A DNA stretch of 6,013 bases, taken from the NCBI GenBank assembly GCA_903867275.1, contig CAIPQY010000572.1, forward strand, positions 1-6,013, in the 5' to 3' direction. A model generated the notes under the pieces. The model did not search any database, was not told the origin of the DNA, and saw only the letters and a list, made by a program, of their open reading frames with translations. Positions 1 to 5,921 of this stretch are shown here, in pieces. The translations under genes and the position numbers were made by a program. Numbering within the stretch: position 1 is the first letter of the stretch; every line of letters begins with the position of its first letter. This stretch comes from an uncultured bacterium. Its GTDB lineage: Bacteria > Planctomycetota > Phycisphaerae > Phycisphaerales > SM1A02.

Positions 1-1428
1 GGCGGCTCCAACACCGAAGACACCGACAAGGTGCAGCAGATCAAGGACCGCATGAAGCAGATCATGGATCTGATCAAGGCCGTCGTTGACACCAACACCT
101 GGGAAGCCGACAGCAACGGCGACGACCAGAATGACAGCCGCATGGAGCAGTTCGACTCCAAGCTGATCATCACGGCACTGCCCGAGACGCATCGCCACAT
201 CGCGGACCTGCTCTCCGACATCCGTCAGGTGCAGGCCCTCGAGATCAGCCTGGAGACGCGCGTGCTGACCATCAGCACCGACTGGTTCGAGCAGATCGGC
301 ATCGACTTCGACATGTACTTCAACACGAACAGTGCGATGTACAGCCAGGCTCGACAGGCCGATCCCAACTTCCAGCTGAAGGACTTCTTCTTCAACAAGA
401 CGAACGGTCCGACCAGCAAGGATGCGGGCAAGCTGAAGAACCCCCTGGTGTTCGGCGGCATCGCCGGTGCCAGCAACGCCAACGCCAACGCGACTGCAAG
501 CGGTGGTGCCTACGGCGTGCAGGGTTCCACCCCTGGCCAGGTGACCTACAACCAGAACCTGCCGGTGGGCACGCCCATCACCACGCTTCGCGCGGGTGAC
601 ACGTACCCCAACGGCGAGAAGAGTTCAGGCTTCGCCCCGGTGGCGGTGCAGCAGGAAGGCCTGCCGCTGACCGACGATCTGGCCTTCGCGGGCATGTCGT
701 CGGCCGTGGGCAAGCTGGCGCTGCTCAACCCGGTGATGACCGTGGGCATGACGTTCCTGGACGACGTGCAGGTGGATCTGCTGGTGCAGAGCACCCAGGC
801 CGACCAGCGCAACGCCATCCTGACGGCGCCGCGCCTCACGCTGCTGAACGGTCAGCAGTCCGCGCTGGCCGTGGGTCGCGTGATCAACTACGTGAGTGGT
901 TACACGCAGGGCACGGGCAACACGACCGGCGTGCCGATCGTGACGCCCTTCAACAGCGGCATCAGCCTCACGCTCGAGGCCGTCGCCAGCGCCGACCGTC
1001 GCTACGTGACGGTGACCGTGCAGTTCCAGCAGCAGGACTTCGAAGGCTTCGACGACCAGCGTTCGCAGCAGGCCGTGTCAGGCGGTGGTACGGGTGGCGG
1101 CGGCGGTGCCGTGGCCAACCAGACCTTCCAGACGCCGCGCTACCGCAACACGCAGATCAACACCTCGGTCAGCGTGCCCGACAAGGGCACCGTGATGCTC
1201 GGTGGCCAGAAGTACTCCACCGACTACGAGGTGGAGGTGGGCGTGCCGGTGCTGAGCAAGATCCCGGTGGTCAACCGCTTCTTCACCAACCGCGTGAACT
1301 CGAAGAACGAAGTCAACCTGCTCCTGCTCATCCGTCCGGAGATCATGATCCAGCGCGAGAGCGAGGATCTGCTGTTCCCGGGTCTGAAGAACACGAGCGA
1401 CGCCCCCGGTGGCGTTCTGAAGGAGTGA
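1..1428 (+). CDS. Secretin (type II/III secretion or type IV pilus outer-membrane pore), C-terminal part; 5' end off the window
   Basis: The frame is open from the first base, so the gene starts upstream of the window; 475 residues are visible. Residues 1-105 resemble the N-domain of GspD/PilQ secretins: a hydrophilic helix, then LIITALPETHRHIADLL and a following beta-rich segment (LETRVLTIST). About residues 108-240 are a low-complexity, Asn/Gly/Ser/Ala-rich insert. The secretin core runs from about 241 to the end: LTAPRLTLLNG at 274-284, a Gly-rich loop near 360-370, the secretin signature-like VPVLSKIPVVNRFF at 415-428, then NLLLLIRPEIMIQRE. Secretins form large ring-shaped channels in the outer membrane for export of folded proteins or pili. 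The signal peptide and first N-domains would lie off the window. It is followed after 2 nt by the STAS gene. Which secretion system it serves cannot be told from here; Phycisphaerae carry several such PulD-like paralogs. Confidence 0.9.
   Translation, partial: GGSNTEDTDKVQQIKDRMKQIMDLIKAVVDTNTWEADSNGDDQNDSRMEQFDSKLIITALPETHRHIADLLSDIRQVQALEISLETRVLTISTDWFEQIGIDFDMYFNTNSAMYSQARQADPNFQLKDFFFNKTNGPTSKDAGKLKNPLVFGGIAGASNANANATASGGAYGVQGSTPGQVTYNQNLPVGTPITTLRAGDTYPNGEKSSGFAPVAVQQEGLPLTDDLAFAGMSSAVGKLALLNPVMTVGMTFLDDVQVDLLVQSTQADQRNAILTAPRLTLLNGQQSALAVGRVINYVSGYTQGTGNTTGVPIVTPFNSGISLTLEAVASADRRYVTVTVQFQQQDFEGFDDQRSQQAVSGGGTGGGGGAVANQTFQTPRYRNTQINTSVSVPDKGTVMLGGQKYSTDYEVEVGVPVLSKIPVVNRFFTNRVNSKNEVNLLLLIRPEIMIQRESEDLLFPGLKNTSDAPGGVLKE
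1420..1425 (+). promoter_or_regulatory. Shine-Dalgarno site of the STAS gene
   Basis: AAGGAG lies 5 nt before the ATG at 1431 and runs into the secretin stop codon (1426-1428). It decides the start: a GTG at 1425 in the same frame would sit inside the site and has no site of its own. The overlap with the secretin's last codons suggests translational coupling. Confidence 0.7.
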
Positions 1429-1430
1429 GC

Positions 1431-1784
1431 ATGAGCCAGGCACCGATCAAGATTTCGACGGATGGCGGCGTGACCACGGTCGCGTTCACCGAGCGCAGCA
1501 TCATCGACGAGGTGATGATCCAGCAGATCGGCGAGGCGCTGCTCAAGCTGGTCGACTCGCAGCCGGGTCTGAAGATGGTGCTGTCGTTCGAGGGCGTGGA
1601 CCACATGTCCTCCGCCGCGCTCGGCGTGCTCATCACGGTGAACGGGCGCGTGAAGGCCCGCAACGGCCAGCTGCGCCTGTGCAACATCGCCAAGCCCATC
1701 TTCGAGATCTTCAAGATCACCAAGCTCGACAAGCTGTTCCAGACGTTCGGAACAGAAGATCAGGCCGTGAAGAGCCTCGCCTGA
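1431..1784 (+). CDS. STAS-domain anti-sigma factor antagonist (RsbV/SpoIIAA-like)
   Basis: This is a 117-residue single-domain STAS protein, the usual size for this family. In partner switching the unphosphorylated protein binds an anti-sigma kinase and frees its client; phosphorylation on one serine releases it. The phosphosite region reads DHMSSAALGVLI. Aligned with SpoIIAA (FMDSSGLGVIL), Ser61 falls on the phosphorylated Ser58, while the preceding Asp is replaced by Ser60 and the following Ser-Gly by Ala-Ala. The C-terminal half (LRLCNIAKPIFEIFKITKLDKLF) is the typical second half of the fold. I recall the SSAALG form as common in Planctomycetota proteins, so I do not read it as inactivation. 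The start is ATG 1431, chosen for the AAGGAG at 1420-1425. It sits between secretin and ATPase genes on the same strand, 11 nt ahead of the latter, its likely partner and kinase. Confidence 0.9.
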   Translation: MSQAPIKISTDGGVTTVAFTERSIIDEVMIQQIGEALLKLVDSQPGLKMVLSFEGVDHMSSAALGVLITVNGRVKARNGQLRLCNIAKPIFEIFKITKLDKLFQTFGTEDQAVKSLA

Positions 1785-1795
1785 ACGGGCCCCAG

Positions 1796-2227
1796 ATGGC
1801 CAGCGAAGGCCCCAGTGAACCGCTGAAGCTCGAGATCACCCTGCACGAAATGCGGGGCGATGTGGAAAAGGTGCAGCAACTGGTCGCGGCGGCGCTGCAG
1901 GAGCGCGGCTACGACTCCGACTCCATGTTCGCCATGCGCCTGTGCCTGGAAGAGGCGCTGGTGAACGGCTTCCGCCACGGCAACCGCTTTCAACCCGGTC
2001 TGGTGGTGCGCTTCTGGGCCACCATCAGTCAGGACGAGGCCACCTTCGAGGTGGAGGATGAGGGCGAGGGTTTCGACCCCGCCGGTGTGCCTGATCCGAC
2101 GGCGGAGGAGAATCTGGAGATTCCGAGCGGCCGCGGCGTGATGCTGATGCGCGCCTACATGAGCGAGGTGGAGTACCTCGGGGCGGGCAATCGCATGCGC
2201 ATGGTGTTCCGCCGCAAGAAGGCGTGA
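1796..2227 (+). CDS. Anti-sigma regulatory factor, HATPase_c_2 serine kinase (RsbW/SpoIIAB/BtrW-like)
   Basis: The 143-residue protein consists of one GHKL ATPase domain. It has the N-box with E53 and N57 (LEEALVNGFRHGN), the G1 box D88-E-G-E-G92 (DEGEGFDP), and the G2 box G112-R-G114 (GRGVMLMRAYM), so ATP binding looks intact. Family members bind a sigma factor or other client and phosphorylate their STAS antagonist; the gene just upstream encodes a plausible one. The ATG at 1796 starts a normal-length domain. The frame is open further upstream, to a possible start at 1679, but that would run inside the STAS gene and add unrelated residues. No clear Shine-Dalgarno site precedes 1796, so translation may be coupled to the STAS stop 11 nt before. 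The client is unknown: no sigma gene is in view. The gene converges on rsmA with only 3 nt between stops. Confidence 0.9.
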   Translation: MASEGPSEPLKLEITLHEMRGDVEKVQQLVAAALQERGYDSDSMFAMRLCLEEALVNGFRHGNRFQPGLVVRFWATISQDEATFEVEDEGEGFDPAGVPDPTAEENLEIPSGRGVMLMRAYMSEVEYLGAGNRMRMVFRRKKA

Positions 2228-2230
2228 CGC

Positions 2231-3031
2231 TCAGGCGACACCAGACAGCGTGATCCACTCGGCGGGGGACAGCGTCTCGGGACGCCGCATGGGATCGAAG
2301 CCCGCGGGGAACGGATAGTCGGCGCCGAGCGAGTTTCGCAGCTGCTTGCGCCGCTGCTGGAAGGCCTGATCCACGATGGTGCGCAGATTCGCGGGCAGCG
2401 TGGGTCGCGGCGTGCGCGGCGTGATGCGGATGATGGCGCTGGTCACATCGGGTGCGGGCCAGAAGCAGCCGGGCTTCAGCGTGGCCACGCGCTCCACGGT
2501 GGCGAGCAGCTGTGCCGTGATGGTGAGCGGGCCGATCTCGCTGGTGTCCGGCTTGGCGTTCAGGCGGTCAGCCACCTCGCGCTGGATGGTGGCGATGATG
2601 CCGCCGCAGGTGGGGTGCGACTCGAGCAGTGTGGCGATGAGCGGTGTTGCCGCGGCGTACGGCAGGTTGGCCACCATGCGGAAGGGGCGGCCCGCGATCG
2701 CCTGCAGCAGCGCGGGGTGAATGGTGTGCTTGTCCTGCAGGCAGTCGCCCTCGATCAGGGTGAGGCGTGAGCCCAGGCGATCGCGGATGAGCGCGGCCAT
2801 GTCGCGGTCGAGCTCGCAGGCGATGACGCTTGCGCCGGCATCGAGCAGGCACTCGGTGAGGGTGCCGGTGCCGGGGCCAACTTCCAGGATCACCTCGCCC
2901 GGCTGCACCGCCGCCGCATCAAGCAGCGTGCGCATGGCCTTCGCATCGTGCAGGAAGTTCTGCCCGAAACGATGCTTCGGCCGCAGGTCACGGCTGTCGA
3001 GCAGCGCCTTGATGGTGGCGAGATCTTGCAT
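2231..3031 (-). CDS. rsmA: 16S rRNA (adenine(1518)-N6/adenine(1519)-N6)-dimethyltransferase RsmA/KsgA
   Basis: The enzyme dimethylates two adjacent adenines in the 3'-terminal hairpin of 16S rRNA using S-adenosylmethionine, a late step and checkpoint in 30S assembly. The protein has 266 residues (E. coli KsgA 273). Visible motifs: GQNFL at 23-27; SAM-binding EVGPGTGTLT at 50-59; acidic E73 and D75 after the second strand; GD at 95-96; catalytic NLPY at 122-125; FWPAPDVTSA at 190-199; and FQQRRKQLRNSL at 224-235, typical of the C-terminal domain. After NLPY comes Ala-Ala-Ala where E. coli has Asn-Ile-Ser, a small deviation. The start at 3031 is the first in frame after a stop at 3047-3049, and later starts would lose GQNFL. 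It lies 92 bp downstream of the DUF4139 stop, with a large inverted repeat in between, so its transcription may be separate or attenuated. Confidence 0.96.
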   Translation of the reverse strand: MQDLATIKALLDSRDLRPKHRFGQNFLHDAKAMRTLLDAAAVQPGEVILEVGPGTGTLTECLLDAGASVIACELDRDMAALIRDRLGSRLTLIEGDCLQDKHTIHPALLQAIAGRPFRMVANLPYAAATPLIATLLESHPTCGGIIATIQREVADRLNAKPDTSEIGPLTITAQLLATVERVATLKPGCFWPAPDVTSAIIRITPRTPRPTLPANLRTIVDQAFQQRRKQLRNSLGADYPFPAGFDPMRRPETLSPAEWITLSGVA

Positions 3032-3033
3032 GT

Positions 3034-3037
3034 CTCC
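3034..3037 (-). promoter_or_regulatory. Possible Shine-Dalgarno site of rsmA, unusually close to the ATG
   Basis: Minus-strand GGAG is separated from the rsmA ATG by only 2 nt (AC), shorter than the usual 5-9 nt. The start is still favoured because an in-frame stop lies just upstream and the N-terminus matches the family. The site may be weak, or initiation may not depend on it. Confidence 0.4.
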
Positions 3038-3049
3038 AATAACCAGTCA

Positions 3050-3118
3050 AATCAGGGACGGGGGTCGTTATCAGCCTAGCTTCATGTGCGTGGCCAATAA
3101 CGACCCCCGTCCCTGATT
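3050..3118. repeat. Perfect 22-bp inverted repeat with 25-nt spacer (REP/MITE-like hairpin element)
   Basis: The left arm at 3050-3071 is the exact reverse complement of the right arm at 3097-3118; I checked it base by base. The arm core is GGGACGGGGGTCGTTAT. The pairing fails at the next base on both the outer and inner sides. The spacer (3072-3096) shows no strong further pairing. The element fills most of the 92-bp gap between the DUF4139 stop (3124) and the rsmA start (3031), beginning 5 nt after the stop and ending 18 nt before the start codon in the minus-strand direction. A transcript would form a long hairpin, but no U-run follows, so it is not a classical intrinsic terminator. The GGGAC-containing palindrome recalls repeats associated with REP-associated tyrosine transposases (RAYTs); that link is inference. 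Confidence 0.85.
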
Positions 3119-3123
3119 GTTTG

Positions 3124-4647
3124 CTACCAGGTGTACTGCACGGTGTAGGTGAGGGTCTGCACGGCGTTGGGCGCCGCGTCCACGGTGAACTGCGCCGTGC
3201 CCGAGTTGATCTTCTCGAAGGGCAGGCTGCTCGTGGTGATCTGCCAGTTGCTCCAGCGGTACAGCGGCTCGCGCACCAGCACCGTGACCGGCGTGTCCTT
3301 GCGGTTGCGGATCTCGATCTTGAAGCTTTCGGTGATGGTGCGCCGCGCGCGATCGATCTTGAAGTCGCTCTGCGTGCGCTCGCCCACCACATCGAACGAG
3401 CTGCCGAGACGGATGAGCACCTTCTCGTCGCGCGGCGTGTGCTTGATCACGTCCTCGCCGATGAACTCCAGGCTGCCGTCGGCCTCGTCGCGTTGGAACA
3501 CGCGCATCTTGCCCGCGGGCAGCGGCATGCCCAGGTTCGACGCCTTGTCGTTCACCAGGCGCACATAGATGTCCACCTTGGTGTTGCCCACCTGACCGAA
3601 CTCGCGGCCGTCGATCGGCTGTCCACCGCCGCCCCACGCCATGGCCGCGCCCTCGTACACCAGCAACTTCTCCACGGGAATGCTGCTCACCGATGGGAAC
3701 AGCGCCACCTGCTCGCTGGAACTCTCCGGCAGGTCGATCGGTCGCGGCAGCGTGTACAGGTGGTACTCGCCGAAGGTCTTCTCCTGGAATCCGCCTGCCT
3801 CCGACGAATCCGCCATCATGGCCTTTGCCATCATCGGAGCTCCCCCGCGTCCGTAGTTCATCGGCTGCACGCGCTGCACATCGCCGGCGATCAGCTTGAG
3901 CGAGGCCTTCTCGAAGGATCGACCGCACACGTTCAGCAGCGTCACCCACGCGGACATGTCCGCCTTCGTGTTGGCGGCGTTCAGCGTGATGTTGTAGTCG
4001 CTGCGCCAGGTCAGGCCGCCGGTCTGGTAGCCCATGCGCACCTGATGCCGACCGCCCTTGGGGCTGTTCACGTTCCACAGCAGGGTGGGGCGCGTGCGCA
4101 GGCCGCCTGGCAGTTCGCTGAGCGTGATGGCACTGCTGGCCTGCGGAACCATGTCGATGCCGCCGTCGCGCTGGATCACCAGCACGCCGCCGCGCGCCGC
4201 AAGCAGCGTGCCGCTGACCTTCAGCGGGCCGCCCTGCATGTCCACCATCGCGCTGATCGGTCGGTCCACATATCGCTCGAGCAGCTTCTCCGAGCTGACA
4301 AGGTCGAACTCGAAGCGCTGGTCGAGCACCGCGGTGCCCGGCTCGGTGAGATCGTTGAAGCTGACGGTGGTTGGGTCGATGAAGGCCGCCACATCCGTGA
4401 AGGCGAGCTGGCCGACGCCGTTTGGCATGTCCATGGCGCGCGTCTCGCGCACCAGTCCGAAGCCCGGAACGCCCGCCATGGCGCCGTAGCCCGCGCGTGC
4501 CTGCTCGAGGAATTGTCGCGGATCGAAGCCCGACGGATCGGCGCTTGAATACACCGTCAGACTGACGGTGCCGGTGGCGTCGGCTGGCGGCGCCGCGCCA
4601 GCACCGGAGGCGAGAAGGGACGCGACGATCATCGTGGCGTTGAGCAT
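3124..4647 (-). CDS. DUF4139 domain-containing protein, predicted exported
   Basis: The 507-residue protein matches the DUF4139 family (COG5316-like), whose biochemical role is not established. Seen in order: a hydrophobic, Ala-rich N-terminus (1-19, MIVASLLASGAGAA), probably a signal peptide though it lacks the usual positive charges; a conserved N-terminal segment with LVRETRAMDMP and FTDVAAFIDPTTV (83-95); the mid region LTWRSDYN around W214 followed by the AGDVQRV stretch; a Gly/Met-rich linker at 263-287; FGEYHLYTLPRP from 292; FIGEDVIKHTPRDEKV; FDVVGERTQSDF ending at 429; YRWSNWQIT from 463; and the terminal TYTVQYTW. The strands of the C-terminal part suggest a beta-rich fold. The start at 4647 is the first after an in-frame stop at 4657-4659; no clear Shine-Dalgarno site is seen. 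It is divergent from the TauE/SafE gene across 54 bp. Localisation outside the cytoplasm is inferred from the N-terminus only. Confidence 0.88.
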   Translation of the reverse strand: MLNATMIVASLLASGAGAAPPADATGTVSLTVYSSADPSGFDPRQFLEQARAGYGAMAGVPGFGLVRETRAMDMPNGVGQLAFTDVAAFIDPTTVSFNDLTEPGTAVLDQRFEFDLVSSEKLLERYVDRPISAMVDMQGGPLKVSGTLLAARGGVLVIQRDGGIDMVPQASSAITLSELPGGLRTRPTLLWNVNSPKGGRHQVRMGYQTGGLTWRSDYNITLNAANTKADMSAWVTLLNVCGRSFEKASLKLIAGDVQRVQPMNYGRGGAPMMAKAMMADSSEAGGFQEKTFGEYHLYTLPRPIDLPESSSEQVALFPSVSSIPVEKLLVYEGAAMAWGGGGQPIDGREFGQVGNTKVDIYVRLVNDKASNLGMPLPAGKMRVFQRDEADGSLEFIGEDVIKHTPRDEKVLIRLGSSFDVVGERTQSDFKIDRARRTITESFKIEIRNRKDTPVTVLVREPLYRWSNWQITTSSLPFEKINSGTAQFTVDAAPNAVQTLTYTVQYTW

Positions 4648-4666
4648 GCGCGAAGCCTACCCCGGT

Positions 4667-4691
4667 TTGCCAAGCCGCTGCCGGGTGGCAA
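4667..4691. promoter_or_regulatory. Short dyad TTGCCA-N13-TGGCAA in the divergent intergenic region (possible operator)
   Basis: A perfect 6-bp inverted repeat (4667-4672 and 4686-4691) is separated by 13 nt. It lies in the 54-bp gap between the divergent DUF4139 and TauE/SafE starts, where promoters for both would be expected. I could not place convincing -35/-10 boxes. A 6-bp match of this kind can arise by chance, so the call is tentative. Confidence 0.22.
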
Positions 4692-4701
4692 CACTGCACG
4701 C

Positions 4702-5550
4702 TTGCACGACACCAGCCCCATCCTGTTCGACCTGTGCGTGATGGCGCTCGCGGCGGTGGGTGGGTTCATCGGCGCGCTGATCGGCCTTGGCGGCGGTGCC
4801 CTGGTGGTTCCGGGTCTGGTGATGCTGCTTGGCGTTCCCATGAAGACCGCGGTGAGCGCGAGCCTGGTGGCGGTGGTGTTCACCAGCATCGGCGCGGCCA
4901 TGATTCCTGGCCGCGACCCGCTGACCAACTATCGCGTGGGCCTGCTGCTTGAACTGGTCGCCGGCGTGGCCAGCATCGTGGGCGCGCTGACCGCCTTCCT
5001 GATCAGCACGCTCGCGCTGCAGATCACCTTCGGCGTGGTGCTGCTGTGCACCGCGGCGCTGTCGATGCGTCGCGTGGAGGACGTGGACACCAGCATGCTG
5101 CCAAGCACGGGTCTTGCCGCCCGACTGGCGCTGGATGGCGTGCAGGAAACGGCGAACGGTCCGCGCATCTATCGCATCCGGCGCGTGGGCTGGGGCCTGG
5201 CCATCATGGGCATCGCCGGCACCATCGCGGGCATGCTGGGCCTTGGCGCCGGTGCCGTGAAGGTGCTCAGCATGGACACCTGCATGAAGATGCCCTTCCG
5301 CACCAGCACGGTGACCAGCAACTTCATGATCGGTGCCACGGCCGCGGCGGGGTCGCTGGTGTTCCTGCGGTTGGGCATGATCGACCCCGTGATCGCGGGT
5401 CTGGTGGCGATTGGCATCGTGCCCGGCGCCATGCTGGGCAGCTGGCTGGTATCGCGCATCAAGCTGCGCGCGCTGCGACTGGTGTTCCTGGCGTTCGTGA
5501 GCGTGATGGGCGTGCAGATGCTGCTGAAGGCGGCGGGGGTGCTGCCGTGA
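4702..5550 (+). CDS. TauE/SafE family membrane permease (putative sulfite/organosulfur anion exporter)
   Basis: From a TTG at 4702 the protein has 282 residues, close to the family norm. It is highly hydrophobic, with about eight predicted membrane segments in two homologous halves. The first half carries GGFIGALIGLGGGALVVPGL (20-39) followed by TAVSASLVAVVFTSIGA. The second, from about 163, carries AGTIAGMLGLGAGAVKV followed by RTSTVTSNFMIGATAAAG. This doubled Gly-rich motif is the hallmark of TauE/SafE (DUF81) proteins. A charged hydrophilic loop (about 121-162) joins the halves. Family members move sulfite, sulfoacetate, taurine-derived or other small anions; the substrate here cannot be assigned. 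The start is uncertain: GTG 4738 or ATG 4741 would give a protein shorter by 12-13 residues and still keep the first helix. No clear Shine-Dalgarno site supports any of them. The stop overlaps the DUF1634 start. Confidence 0.9.
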   Translation: MHDTSPILFDLCVMALAAVGGFIGALIGLGGGALVVPGLVMLLGVPMKTAVSASLVAVVFTSIGAAMIPGRDPLTNYRVGLLLELVAGVASIVGALTAFLISTLALQITFGVVLLCTAALSMRRVEDVDTSMLPSTGLAARLALDGVQETANGPRIYRIRRVGWGLAIMGIAGTIAGMLGLGAGAVKVLSMDTCMKMPFRTSTVTSNFMIGATAAAGSLVFLRLGMIDPVIAGLVAIGIVPGAMLGSWLVSRIKLRALRLVFLAFVSVMGVQMLLKAAGVLP

Positions 5551-5912
5551 GCGATCAGGCCGAGATCGATCGTCTGCGCGATCGACAGCTGGACGCGGTC
5601 ACCGGCGCGAGGCAGCGCCTGCTGATCCGCTGCATGGTGGCGATCAGCCTGACGCTGGTGGTGCTGGGTGAGGTGCTGTCGATCGTGCGGCACGAGCCGC
5701 CGCGCACCGAGCATGGCATTCTGGAGACGCTGCGCGACCTGCCTCGTGGCGACGCGCTGATGCTGCTCGGCGTGCTGGTGGGCATCGCCACGCCGATCGC
5801 GCGTGCGCTGCTGCTGGCACGCTGGTTCGCGCGTCGCGGCGAACGCGCCATGGTGATCATCAGCGTGGTGCTGGTGGCGATCATCCTGAGCGGCCTTTTG
5901 CTGCGGCACTAG
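5547..5912 (+). CDS. DUF1634 family small membrane protein
   Basis: The 121-residue protein starts with GTG at 5547, overlapping the permease stop by 4 nt (GTGA), so translation is probably coupled. A charged N-terminal stretch (2-28) precedes three membrane segments at about 30-47, 70-91 and 101-119. The second and third carry the family's recognisable pattern: LLGVLVGIATPIARALL with Pro83 and Arg86, then WFARRGERAMVIISVVLVAIILSGLLL. DUF1634 proteins are commonly encoded next to TauE/SafE permeases, as here, and may be an accessory subunit or regulator of the transporter; direct functional evidence is not known to me. The frame stays open far upstream inside the permease gene, but the GTG at 5547 gives the family-typical length and the N-terminus expected. 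It converges on rny with 9 nt between stops. Confidence 0.85.
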   Translation: MSDQAEIDRLRDRQLDAVTGARQRLLIRCMVAISLTLVVLGEVLSIVRHEPPRTEHGILETLRDLPRGDALMLLGVLVGIATPIARALLLARWFARRGERAMVIISVVLVAIILSGLLLRH

Positions 5913-5918
5913 CCGCTC
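5888..5918. terminator. Weak dyad at the convergent 3' ends of DUF1634 and rny
   Basis: GAGCGGC at 5888-5894 pairs perfectly with GCCGCTC at 5912-5918 across a 17-nt loop that includes the DUF1634 stop. It lies where a bidirectional terminator would be useful, but the stem is short, the loop long, and there is no T-run on either strand. A competing hairpin, GCGGC-acta-GCCGC at 5903-5916, is possible. Confidence 0.2.
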
Positions 5919-5921
5919 GCA

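Noticed and set aside
1078..1125. Gly-rich stretch in the secretin as a tandem repeat or frameshift scar
   Set aside because: The frame continues cleanly into the conserved secretin C-terminus and the stretch has no regular unit; it is best read as a flexible loop.
1679..1795. N-terminal extension of the anti-sigma ATPase from a start at 1679
   Set aside because: It would overlap the STAS gene out of frame and adds Gln/Arg-rich residues with no counterpart in the family; ATG 1796 gives the normal length.
3050..3118. Reading the 22-bp inverted repeat as a standard Rho-independent terminator
   Set aside because: No T-run follows the stem on either strand and the 25-nt loop is long; a repeat element or mRNA-end hairpin fits better.
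3071..4699. Very long alternative reading frames over the DUF4139 gene (542 codons on the minus strand, 475 codons on the plus strand at 3121-4548)
   Set aside because: Their translations are Arg/His/Ala-rich with no recognisable domain, while the overlapping 3124-4647 frame matches DUF4139 along its whole length. Long spurious open frames are expected in GC-rich DNA.
5046..5546. Extension of the DUF1634 frame upstream to 5046
   Set aside because: The extra 167 codons encode Gly/His/Arg-rich sequence inside the permease gene; the family-like part begins at the GTG overlapping the permease stop.
5566..5585. Hairpin TCGATCG-tctgcg-CGATCGA at the start of the DUF1634 gene
   Set aside because: It lies in coding sequence and arises from repeated Asp-Arg codons (DRLRDRQ); probably a by-product of codon use rather than a regulatory site.
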